A stretch of 64,000 nucleotides of DNA from Terrabacter sp. Ter38 (GTDB lineage Bacteria; Actinomycetota; Actinomycetes; Actinomycetales; Dermatophilaceae). The notes beneath the pieces were generated by a model. The model worked only from the letters and a program-made list of their open reading frames with translations, ran no database searches and had not been told where the DNA came from. Positions 1 through 6,774 of the stretch are shown here, piece after piece (the stretch's first letter is position 1; every line of letters begins with the position of its first letter). Location of the stretch: NCBI RefSeq assembly GCF_024519435.1, contig NZ_JALJRZ010000011.1, forward strand, positions 1 to 64,000, given 5' to 3'. Made by a program: the position numbers and the translations under genes.

Positions 1-55
1 CGCGCCCTCCGGTGGCACCCTGCACCCGCACCTCGTCGACTTCACCCCGACCTGA
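1..55 (+). CDS. possible C-terminal end of an upstream gene (partial)
   Basis: The second forward frame is open from the window edge to a TGA at 53-55 and would encode a 17-residue tail ending HLVDFTPT. It converges on the LuxR-type gene that ends at 80, a common arrangement here. Nothing in 17 residues identifies a family, and the frame could be fortuitous; the upstream sequence is needed. Confidence 0.3.
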   Translation, partial: APSGGTLHPHLVDFTPT

Positions 56-79
56 TTGCCTCCCGCGCCTGCCGCTGGG

Positions 80-859
80 CTACTCGGCCTTCGGTCGCAG
101 CCGGGCGGCGTCGAGACGATGGCTCCCACCCGCGAGCAGGTGCGCCGTCTCGGCCCGGGACACGGCACCGAGCATGTGCATGAGCACCGAGACGTCGGCG
201 GCGACGGTCCGCAGCGACACGTCGAGGTCGCGGGCGATCGCCGAGTCCTTGGCTCCGAGGACGAGCCTCCGGGCCACCTCGCACTGGCGGGCGGTGAAGG
301 GCGGCTTCCGGCCGTCGGGGACTCCGGGGCGCGACAGCTGCCAGGTCAGGTCCCAGATGGCGCGGACGAGCGTGAGCACGTCGGTCCGGGTCGTGAGCCA
401 CGCTGTCGGGTAGCCCTCCTCGCTGTGCGGCCCACCGACGACGGCGACCGACTCGTCGACGAGGATGAACTGCGAGCGGGCCGGGCCGAAGTGGACGTGC
501 GGGATCTCCGAGGTGAGCAGTGGGTAGAGGTTCAGGCTGCGTTCGGTCGTGATGCACCGCATGTCGACGCCTCGGCGTCGGGTGTGGTCGTCGAGCAGCG
601 TCATCTCGTTCGCGGGGTCGTAGCTGAGGATCGGGTGCATCGTCCAGACGCTGCGCTGCGCGGCGGGCTCGAGGGCCGTGAGCCCCTTGTCGATCTGGTC
701 GATGCCCACGCCGAGCCGGCGGAAGCCCGGCGCCGGACGGCCGGCCAGCAGCTCGACGACGTGGCAGCTCACGAGCTGGGTGAGATCGGCACCCGCCGCG
801 TAGAGGTCGAGCCCGGCGCCGGCTGACCTTTGTCGCTCCCTGTCGCCGCGCACCTGCAC
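80..859 (-). CDS. LuxR-family transcriptional regulator
   Basis: A protein of about 259 residues. The last 70 residues form a LuxR/GerE-type DNA-binding helix-turn-helix (FTARQCEVARRL, then LDVSLRTVAADVSVLM), where the motif 'SLRTVAADVS' is the recognition helix. The N-terminal two thirds resemble the sensor part of actinobacterial regulators in which the HTH is C-terminal, but no ligand site is evident. The frame is open upstream to 1072, but that extension is low-complexity Arg/Gly/Pro and lies outside the conserved part. The GTG at 859 is preferred because an AGGGGG stretch precedes it. There is no receiver domain, so it is not a classical response regulator. The target is unknown. Confidence 0.7.
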   Translation of the reverse strand: MQVRGDRERQRSAGAGLDLYAAGADLTQLVSCHVVELLAGRPAPGFRRLGVGIDQIDKGLTALEPAAQRSVWTMHPILSYDPANEMTLLDDHTRRRGVDMRCITTERSLNLYPLLTSEIPHVHFGPARSQFILVDESVAVVGGPHSEEGYPTAWLTTRTDVLTLVRAIWDLTWQLSRPGVPDGRKPPFTARQCEVARRLVLGAKDSAIARDLDVSLRTVAADVSVLMHMLGAVSRAETAHLLAGGSHRLDAARLRPKAE

Positions 860-860
860 C

Positions 861-890
861 CCCTGGTCTGTCCTGGTCTGTCCTGGTCTC
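861..890. repeat. three tandem 10-bp units before the LuxR gene
   Basis: Three near-identical decamers (consensus TCCTGGTCTG) lie directly upstream of the GTG start of the LuxR-type gene. The position, covering its 5' untranslated or promoter region, would allow copy number to alter expression or to serve as repeated operator sites. Neither is shown. Confidence 0.6.
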
Positions 891-1050
891 CCCCGGTCAC
901 CGGTCTCCGCCGGTGGGGGCGACGTGTCCCGGGCCGCCTGGAGGCCCGGCCGATCGGACTGGCCCTCCCACCGTAGGCGAGCCGAGCCGAGCCGCGTCCG
1001 GCCGGGCCCCGGTTCTATTTCGCTGGTGCGGCCGGGCCATCCGGACGAGC

Positions 1051-2076
1051 ATGGGCCGCGTGGCCGGCGCATCGAGACCTCCCCTGCAGGGCGGGCTGCC
1101 GCCCTCAGGCGATGTCGGCGGCGCCGGCGTCGAGATCGCCTGCGACGAGTCGGGCTTCTCGGGCAGCAACCTGCTCGACCCCGCCACCCCGGTCTTCACG
1201 CACGCCAGCACCGACCTCAGCCTCGCCGAGGCGACCGAGCTCGTCGAGGCGCTCAGGAGCGACTCACGCTGGTCCCTCGACGAGCTCAAGTCCGGACAGC
1301 TGCTCCGGGGCCGGCACGCGGACGAGGCCCTGGGGTGGCTGCTGTCGCGCCTCGAGGGCCGTGCCCATGTCGAGGTCGTGGACAAGGAGTACTTCCTCGC
1401 GACCCGCGTCGTCGACCTCTTCCTCTCTGAGCCCTCGTGGGCGGCCGGCACCCGCCTGACGGCGCACCAACGACCCGCCGCCATCGCGCTCCATCGGTGC
1501 GGCCGGTCACGCGCACCGGAGTGGCTGGCCTTCCTCGCCGCCTTCGTCGACCTCGTCCGCACCAAGCGCCGGCACCACGTCGACCGCCGGGTCCTCGAGA
1601 CCTTCTTCCAGGCCAGGGACGGCCTCGCACTCGGGGCGGACCCCGAGGCCCGGGACGTCCTCGCGGCACTGACCCGGACCAGGGTCCGCGGCGTCGTGAC
1701 GCGCCTCGTCCACGACGACCGCACGATCCCGCCACCGCTCGAGCCCCTGCTGACGGCCCTCGCCGAGACCGTGCTCACGTGGAGCGAGGGTCGACAGCAG
1801 GTGCTCGTGGTCCACGACGAGCAGAGCGCGCTGACCGCCGACCGGCTCCGCCGGCTCCAGCACGCCCTGTCGGACGGCACCGACGACGGCGGCGCCGACG
1901 GCGAGACCGGCCACGGCGTCTCGCCGCTCGCCGGGCTCGTCACGGTCGACTCCCGCGACGACGTGCGCGTCCAGGTCGCCGACCTGCTGGCCGGCGTCGC
2001 CCGACGGTGGCCCGACCTCGGCGACGAGAGCCCCCTTCGCTCGTTCCTCTCGCCGACTTCGCTCCGCGTGCCCTAG
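1051..2076 (+). CDS. DUF3800-like hypothetical protein
   Basis: About 341 residues. After a short variable N-terminus the protein has an acidic motif, EIACDESGFSG, then a long alpha/beta region with further conserved acidic residues (VVDKEYF; later DDVRVQVADLL). This is the layout of DUF3800 proteins, which are predicted to have an RNase H-like fold with acidic metal-binding residues; no activity is established for this family member. The ATG at 1051 is chosen because the 46 upstream in-frame residues are low-complexity. Its TAG stop (2074-2076) overlaps the TAG stop of the convergent carboxylase remnant inside the tetranucleotide CTAG. Confidence 0.65.
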   Translation: MGRVAGASRPPLQGGLPPSGDVGGAGVEIACDESGFSGSNLLDPATPVFTHASTDLSLAEATELVEALRSDSRWSLDELKSGQLLRGRHADEALGWLLSRLEGRAHVEVVDKEYFLATRVVDLFLSEPSWAAGTRLTAHQRPAAIALHRCGRSRAPEWLAFLAAFVDLVRTKRRHHVDRRVLETFFQARDGLALGADPEARDVLAALTRTRVRGVVTRLVHDDRTIPPPLEPLLTALAETVLTWSEGRQQVLVVHDEQSALTADRLRRLQHALSDGTDDGGADGETGHGVSPLAGLVTVDSRDDVRVQVADLLAGVARRWPDLGDESPLRSFLSPTSLRVP

Positions 2077-3288
2077 CTCGCGAGGGCGTGCGCCTCGCCA
2101 TGGGTCTGGCGACGCAGCGCGGCCGCGCACTCGGCGACGACCGCGAGCGCCAGCGCTGCGGCGGTGTCGTCGGCGGGCTCGGGCACGATGCGGCTGACGA
2201 TCCCCCGCACGGCGAGATCGAGGACGCCCACCTGCTGCAGCTCGGCCATCTCCGCGGCATGCGACACGTCGCCGTGGACGATGGCGCTCGCACCTTCGGG
2301 CGGGAGCGGCGAGAGCCACGCGTGCTCGGCGGCGATGACCTCGCGGGCCGGCAGCAGCGCGAGAGCCCCTCCGCCACAGCCTTGCCCGAGGACGAACGAC
2401 ACGGTCGGCACGGTCATCGTCGTCAGGGTCGCGATGCACCGGGCGATCTCACCCGCGATCGCGCCCTCCTCGGCGTGTGCCGACAGCTCGGCGCCGGGGG
2501 TGTCGATGACGGTGACCAGCGGCATACCCAGCTCCTCCGCGAGGCGCATGGCCCGTCGCGCCTCACGCAGTGCGCCCGGCCCCGGCGGCGCCGTCGGCGA
2601 CTGACGCGCGCGGTCCTGGCCGACGAGGACGCAGGGCTGGCCGTCGAGGCGGGTCAGCGCGACGAGCATCGTGGAGTCCCGCTCACCCTCGTCGGTGCCA
2701 CGCAGCCGCAAGGTGCCGGTCGCGCCGTAGCGCAGCAGCTCACGAACGCCGGCGCGGTCCGGACGCCGCGTGACCTCGATGGACTCCCAGGCCGACAGGT
2801 GCCGACTCGGCTCGCCGACACGGTGGTCGAGACGCGGCAGGGTCGGGCCGTCGACGAGGACGCCCAGCGCCCGTCGACGAGCATCGGCAGGTCCTCGGCG
2901 GCCACGACGGCGTCGAGCACTCCCTTGGCGGCGAGGTTTTCCGCGGTCTGCACGCCGGCGGGGAAGGGTACCCCGTTGAGCGCCTCGTAGACCTTCGGCC
3001 CGAGGAAACCGACGAGCGCCCCGGGCTCGGCGACGGTCACGTGCCCGAGGGAACCCCACGACGCGTACACCCCACCGGTCGTCGGGTGACGCAGGTGCAC
3101 GAGGTAGGGCAGCCGGGCGGCGCGGTGCGCCATGAGCGCCCGCGAGATCTCGACCATCTCGATGAACGCCGGGGTCCCCGCCTGCATGCGCGTGCGCTGA
3201 TGTCGATCGGCTCGTCCCACGACTCGAAGGAGCCGGAGTCGAGCACGAGGTCGAGCAGCTCGTGCGCGGTCCACGGTCGGCGTGCCAT
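2073..3288 (-). pseudogene. acyl-CoA carboxylase carboxyltransferase (AccD/AccA-type fusion), broken by two frame disruptions
   Basis: Carboxyltransferases of this type transfer carboxyl from biotin to acyl-CoA. Three frames are needed to read it. An N-terminal piece (MARRPWTAHELLDLVL to about 3196) is followed, in another frame, by the beta-like part (RMQAGTPAFIEM, ASWGSLGHVTVAEPGALVGF). From about 2872 a third frame gives the alpha-like part (DTPGAELSAHAEEGA, GQGCGGGALALLP). At about 3196 roughly 75-80 residues that normally lie between the start and the 'GTRMQ' motif appear to be missing, inferred from family knowledge. At about 2872 a single C seems lost from GTCGAC(C)GGGCGCTG. The start codon overlaps the CoA-transferase stop (TGATG), so it was an operon member. 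It is a decayed gene, or an intact gene with assembly errors; the large deletion favours decay. Confidence 0.75.
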
Positions 3289-4463
3289 CACTCCTCCTTC
3301 AGCCAGGCGCGGATGGCCGCGCCGTCCTCGTCGAGCGTCGGCGGCGCGTCGTGGTCGCGGCGCGTCACCTCCGTGCCGTCGCCGTCGAAGAACCGCAGTG
3401 GCGGACCCGGCAGGGTCAGCGGCCCGAGGGTCGGGTGCTCGACCTCGACGAGCAGACCCTGGCTCGCGGTCTGGTCCCACGCGTACACCTCGTCGAGGCT
3501 GCGCACCTTGCCCGCGGGCACCCCGACCTCGGCGAGCCGGGCGAGCAGCGGCTCGGCGTCCCAGTCGGCGAAGGCCGACTCCACGACCTCGATGACCCGC
3601 TCGCGCTCGGCGACGCGCTCGGCGTTCGTCGCCAGCCCGTCGGCGGCCGGGTCGAGGCCGAACGCCGCGCACAGCCGCTGCCAGAGGCCCTCGCTGCCGA
3701 CGGCGATCTGGACGAAGCCATCGCGGCAGTGGAAGAGGCCGTACGGGCTGATCGACGGGTGGTGGTTCCCGGCCGACCTGCCGACCTCTCCGGCCACCGT
3801 CCAGCGTGTGCCCTGGAACGCGTGCACGCCGACGACCGCCGCGAGCAGCGAGGTGCGCACGACGGAGCCCTTGCCGGTGCGGTGCCGCTCGTTGAGGGCG
3901 GCGGCAACGCCGTAGGCGCCGTACATCCCGGACAACAGGTCGGCGATCGGCACGCCGACTCGCTGGGGGTCGTCGGGGCCGGAGCCCGTCAGCGACATGA
4001 CGCCGGCCTCGCCCTGGGCGATCTGGTCGTAGCCGGCGCGGCCACCCTCGGGCCCGTCGTGGCCGAAACCGGTGATCGACAGCACGACGAGCCGGGGGTT
4101 TCGCTCCATGAGCGAGTCGATGCCGAGTCCGAGGCGCTCGAGCACACCAGTGCGGAAGTTCTCGACGAGCACGTCGGCCCGGTCGACGAGCGCGAGCAGC
4201 ACGTCGCGGTCCGCCTCGTCCTTGAGATCGAGGGTGATCGACTCCTTGTTGCGGTTGGCCGACAGGAAGTACGTCGACTCGCGCGCGCCCTCCTCGCCGA
4301 CGAAGGGCGGCCCCCAGCCGCGGGTGTCGTCCCCGCGGCCGGGGGCCTCGACCTTGATGACGCGCGCGCCCTGGTCGGCCAGCATCATCGTCGCGTGCGG
4401 TCCAGCGAGGGCACGCGAGAGGTCGACGACGACGATGTCGGAGAGGGGTCCATGAGCGGTCAT
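3288..4463 (-). CDS. CaiB/BaiF family (class III) CoA-transferase
   Basis: The 391-residue protein fits class III CoA-transferases, which move CoA between carboxylic acids through an enzyme-aspartyl thioester. The N-terminus (VVVDLSRALAGPHATMMLADQGARVIKVE) is the typical first Rossmann segment. The nucleophile is likely the Asp of GRAGYDQIAQGE. FVQIAVGSEGLWQRLCAAFG and LAEVGVPAGKV mark the C-terminal half. It lies between a 58-residue membrane protein (4-nt gap) and the broken carboxyltransferase (stop/start overlap), so the operon probably activated an organic acid to its CoA ester. The substrate cannot be read from sequence. The divergent GntR gene is the likely regulator. Confidence 0.88.
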   Translation of the reverse strand: MTAHGPLSDIVVVDLSRALAGPHATMMLADQGARVIKVEAPGRGDDTRGWGPPFVGEEGARESTYFLSANRNKESITLDLKDEADRDVLLALVDRADVLVENFRTGVLERLGLGIDSLMERNPRLVVLSITGFGHDGPEGGRAGYDQIAQGEAGVMSLTGSGPDDPQRVGVPIADLLSGMYGAYGVAAALNERHRTGKGSVVRTSLLAAVVGVHAFQGTRWTVAGEVGRSAGNHHPSISPYGLFHCRDGFVQIAVGSEGLWQRLCAAFGLDPAADGLATNAERVAERERVIEVVESAFADWDAEPLLARLAEVGVPAGKVRSLDEVYAWDQTASQGLLVEVEHPTLGPLTLPGPPLRFFDGDGTEVTRRDHDAPPTLDEDGAAIRAWLKEE

Positions 4464-4467
4464 TCGG

Positions 4468-4644
4468 TCACCATCCGGGGAGGATCAGGGCGGCCCACAC
4501 GAGCAACGGGCCGGCGACGACCACGATGACGCTGTAGGTGAGGATCTGCTTGTAGTACACCGGTTCGCTGATGCTGTCGGCCGGTTGGCCAGCATCAGGG
4601 CGCCGTTGGCGCGCCTGGTTCCACGCCCTTGTGACGAGGCTCAT
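4468..4644 (-). CDS. small single-pass membrane protein, 58 residues
   Basis: An ATG at 4644 opens a 58-residue reading frame ending TGA, 4 nt before the CoA-transferase ATG. The N-terminal 30 residues are polar (MSLVTRAWNQARQRRPDAGQ). They are followed by one clear transmembrane helix (ILTYSVIVVVAGPLLVWAAL) and an end of ILPGW. The tight spacing, co-orientation and good helix support a real gene. It could be an accessory subunit of a lost or distant transporter, or the remnant of a larger membrane protein. I do not recognise the family. Confidence 0.6.
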   Translation of the reverse strand: MSLVTRAWNQARQRRPDAGQPADSISEPVYYKQILTYSVIVVVAGPLLVWAALILPGW

Positions 4645-4669
4645 GGCTGGCTCAGTGGCCTAGCCAATA

Positions 4670-4702
4670 GGTCAATGGGCCGACTGTCAATAGATTGACC
4701 CC
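4670..4702. promoter_or_regulatory. GntR operator overlapping a leaderless -10 element
   Basis: A perfect palindrome, GTCAAT-AG-ATTGAC (4686-4699), precedes the gntR ATG. A second GGTCAAT half-site lies at 4670-4676 and matches the inverted ATTGACC at 4694-4700. The -10-like hexamer TAGATT (4691-4696) sits inside the palindrome, exactly 6 nt before the ATG at 4703. A regulator bound here would block its own promoter and reach the divergent operon. Regulator identity is inferred from position and symmetry. Confidence 0.6.
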
Positions 4703-5401
4703 ATGTCGACATCGGGCATGTCCCGCCTCACGCGCACGCGGCTCTACGAGCAGGTGGCCGAGCAGATCACCGCATGGATCGAGGCGAACGGTCTCACGAC
4801 GGGTGACCGGCTGCCTCCCGAGCGCGAGCTCGCCCAGCGCCTCGGCGTCAGCCGCGCCACGCTCAGCCAGGCCCTCGTCGCGCTCGAGGTCATCGGTGTC
4901 GTGACGGTCCGGCACGGCGACGGCACGGTCCTGTCGGACGCCCCCGGCCCGCGGCGGATCGTCGAGGCCATCCGCGCGCACGCCCACCGGCTGCCCGAGA
5001 TCATCGACACCCGCGACGCCCTCGAGACGAAGATCGCCGCCCTCGCCGCGGCCCGACGCACGTCCGACGACCTCGCCCGCATCGACGAGGCCATCGCGGA
5101 GATGTCCCGCGCCGTCGAGGCCGGGGGGCGGGGGGTCGAGGGCGACGAGCGCTTCCACGGCGCCGTGACCGCGGCCGCCCACTCGCTGCTGCTCGCCAGA
5201 CTCATGGACGAGATCCGGGACCTCGTCCGCGAGACCCGCATCGAGTCGCTGAGCCAGCCTGGCCGCCCCGCCGACTCGCTCGTCGGGCACCGCGCCATCG
5301 CCGACGCCATCCGCTCCGGCGACCCGGAGGCGGCCGCCGCGGCGATGCACGCCCACGTCGTCATGGTCAGTGACGTGGCGGTGCTGCGAGACGAGTCGTG
5401 A
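4703..5401 (+). CDS. GntR-family regulator (FadR/FCD subfamily)
   Basis: A 232-residue repressor type. Residues about 8-75 are a GntR winged helix (LYEQVAEQITAWIE, GDRLPPERELAQRLGVSRATLSQAL), and residues about 95-225 are an all-helical FCD ligand-binding domain. It is divergent from the CoA-transferase/carboxylase operon and translationally coupled (GTGA overlap) to a TauE/SafE exporter, so its ligand is probably an organic acid or CoA ester handled by these genes. The ATG at 4703 is favoured over the ATG at 4718 because a TAGATT hexamer lies 6 nt upstream, the spacing of a leaderless start. The operator palindrome overlaps this element and suggests autoregulation. Confidence 0.88.
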   Translation: MSTSGMSRLTRTRLYEQVAEQITAWIEANGLTTGDRLPPERELAQRLGVSRATLSQALVALEVIGVVTVRHGDGTVLSDAPGPRRIVEAIRAHAHRLPEIIDTRDALETKIAALAAARRTSDDLARIDEAIAEMSRAVEAGGRGVEGDERFHGAVTAAAHSLLLARLMDEIRDLVRETRIESLSQPGRPADSLVGHRAIADAIRSGDPEAAAAAMHAHVVMVSDVAVLRDES

Positions 5402-6159
5402 CGCCCCTCGAGATGCTCGCCGTCCTCGGCGCAGGTCTCGGCGCCGGCATCCTCACCTCGACCGTCGGGGTGGCCTCGCTGCTCAGCTTCCCCGTCCTGC
5501 TCGCCGTCGGGCTGCCACCCGTCGTGGCCAACGCCTCCAACACCGTCGGCCTCGTGCCCGCGGGCGTCAGCGGGTCGTTCGGCTACCGGGCCGAGCTGCG
5601 CGAGCACCCGCGCATCACGTGGACCGTCGTCGTCACGTGCGCGCTGGGTGCCGTCGGCGGCGCGGTGCTGCTGCTGGCCCTGCCGTCCAGCGTCTTCGAG
5701 GCCGTCGCGCCGTGGCTCATCCTCTTCACCTGCCTGCTCGTCGGCGTGCAGCCGCGGGTCGCCCGTTGGGTCCGGTCGCGCAGCGGTGAGGACGTCGGAC
5801 CACGCACCCGGATGGGGCCGGTGACGACCTTCTTCGCCCTGTTGACCGGCGTCTACGGCGGCTACTTCGGCGCCGGGTCGGGCGTCATGATGGTCGCCGT
5901 CCTCGGGCTGGGGCTCGACATCGACCTGCGGGTCGTCAACGGCCTCAAGACCCTCGCGATCTTCGCCGGCAACGTCGTCGCCGGGCTGATCTTCGTCGCC
6001 GTCGCGGACCTCGACTGGCAGGCCATCGGCCTGCTCGCGGCCGGCTCGGTCGTCGGCGGCTACGTGGGTGCGCGCGTCGGACGCCGCCTGCCACCGACGC
6101 TCTTCCGCGTGCTCGTCGTCGTCGCGGGCGTCGTCGCCGCGGTCCTGCTCCTCCGCTGA
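5398..6159 (+). CDS. TauE/SafE-family membrane transporter
   Basis: A 253-residue, highly hydrophobic protein with about eight membrane helices in two homologous halves. Each half carries the glycine-rich signature of TauE/SafE anion exporters (ILTSTVGVASLLSFPVLL near residue 20, GVYGGYFGAGSGVMMVAVL near 145). These proteins move small sulfonates or related organic anions. The GTG start overlaps the gntR stop (GTGA), so the two are co-translated. A substrate shared with the divergent CoA-transferase operon is a reasonable inference but unproven. Confidence 0.85.
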   Translation: MTPLEMLAVLGAGLGAGILTSTVGVASLLSFPVLLAVGLPPVVANASNTVGLVPAGVSGSFGYRAELREHPRITWTVVVTCALGAVGGAVLLLALPSSVFEAVAPWLILFTCLLVGVQPRVARWVRSRSGEDVGPRTRMGPVTTFFALLTGVYGGYFGAGSGVMMVAVLGLGLDIDLRVVNGLKTLAIFAGNVVAGLIFVAVADLDWQAIGLLAAGSVVGGYVGARVGRRLPPTLFRVLVVVAGVVAAVLLLR

Positions 6160-6165
6160 ACCGCC

Positions 6166-6213
6166 GTTCGAGGTGATCCCGGCACCGACATCGCTCCCGA
6201 CATCACCTCGAAC
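6166..6213. terminator. stem-loop between convergent genes
   Basis: Perfect 12-bp inverted repeats (GTTCGAGGTGAT and ATCACCTCGAAC) flank a 24-nt loop immediately after the TauE/SafE stop and before the convergent carbonic-anhydrase-like gene. There is no T-tract, so it would act as a bidirectional, actinobacterial I-shaped terminator. Confidence 0.6.
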
Positions 6214-6257
6214 CAGCGGAGGGTATGCCGGGTGGCCGGCCGCTGCGCGTGCGCTGC

Positions 6258-6773
6258 TCAGGCGTCGGTGGCTGCGCGGTGGCGGCGGGCGAGCTCCACG
6301 TAGACCTCGGCGTTGGCGCGGATGCGCGCAAGCCCCGGCTCGTCGATCTCGCGGCGGATCTTCCCCGGCACGCCGGCGACGAGCGACCGGGGCGGGATGA
6401 CGGCACCCTCGGGCACGACGGCTCCGGCGGCGATGAGGCTGCCGGCGCCGATGCGTGCTCCGTTGAGCACGATGGCACCCATCCCGACGAGGCAGTCGTC
6501 CTCGACGGTGCAGCCGTGGAGGACGGCACGGTGGCCGACCGACACGCCGGCGCCGATGCTCGTCGGGTGTCCCGCATCGGTGTGCACGACGACACCGTCC
6601 TGCAGGTTGCTGCCCTCGCCGAGCACGATCGGGTCGACGTCCGCACGGAGCACGGCGGTGTACCAGACGCTCGAACCCGCACGGAGGTCGACGGCCCCGA
6701 CGATGTCGGCGCTCCGCGCCACCCAGGCGGTCTCGTGGACCACCGGGGTGACGCCGTCGAGGCTGACGATCAC
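6258..6773 (-). CDS. gamma-carbonic-anhydrase-like hexapeptide-repeat protein
   Basis: 171 residues with repeated hexapeptide turns of a left-handed beta-helix (IVGAVDLRAGSSVWYTAVLRAD, IGAGVSVGHRAVLHGCTVEDDCLVGMGA) and a helical C-terminus that packs on the helix. The conserved histidines (VVVHTDAGH, SVGHRAVLHG) are those that bind Zn in Cam-type gamma carbonic anhydrases and in the related YrdA/PaaY proteins. Catalysis of CO2 hydration is possible but not assured, as many relatives are of unknown activity. The GTG start at 6773 follows the POT gene stop by 1 nt (TGACGTG), implying co-translation. Confidence 0.85.
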   Translation of the reverse strand: MIVSLDGVTPVVHETAWVARSADIVGAVDLRAGSSVWYTAVLRADVDPIVLGEGSNLQDGVVVHTDAGHPTSIGAGVSVGHRAVLHGCTVEDDCLVGMGAIVLNGARIGAGSLIAAGAVVPEGAVIPPRSLVAGVPGKIRREIDEPGLARIRANAEVYVELARRHRAATDA

Positions 6774-6774
6774 G

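Noticed and set aside
860-1072. Longer N-terminus for the LuxR-type regulator
   Set aside because: The extra 71 residues are Arg/Gly/Pro low-complexity, cover the tandem repeat and the region facing the next gene, and no domain is there.
4645-4700. Riboswitch or attenuator between the divergent GntR and CoA-transferase operons
   Set aside because: The gap is too short and its symmetry is that of a protein operator.
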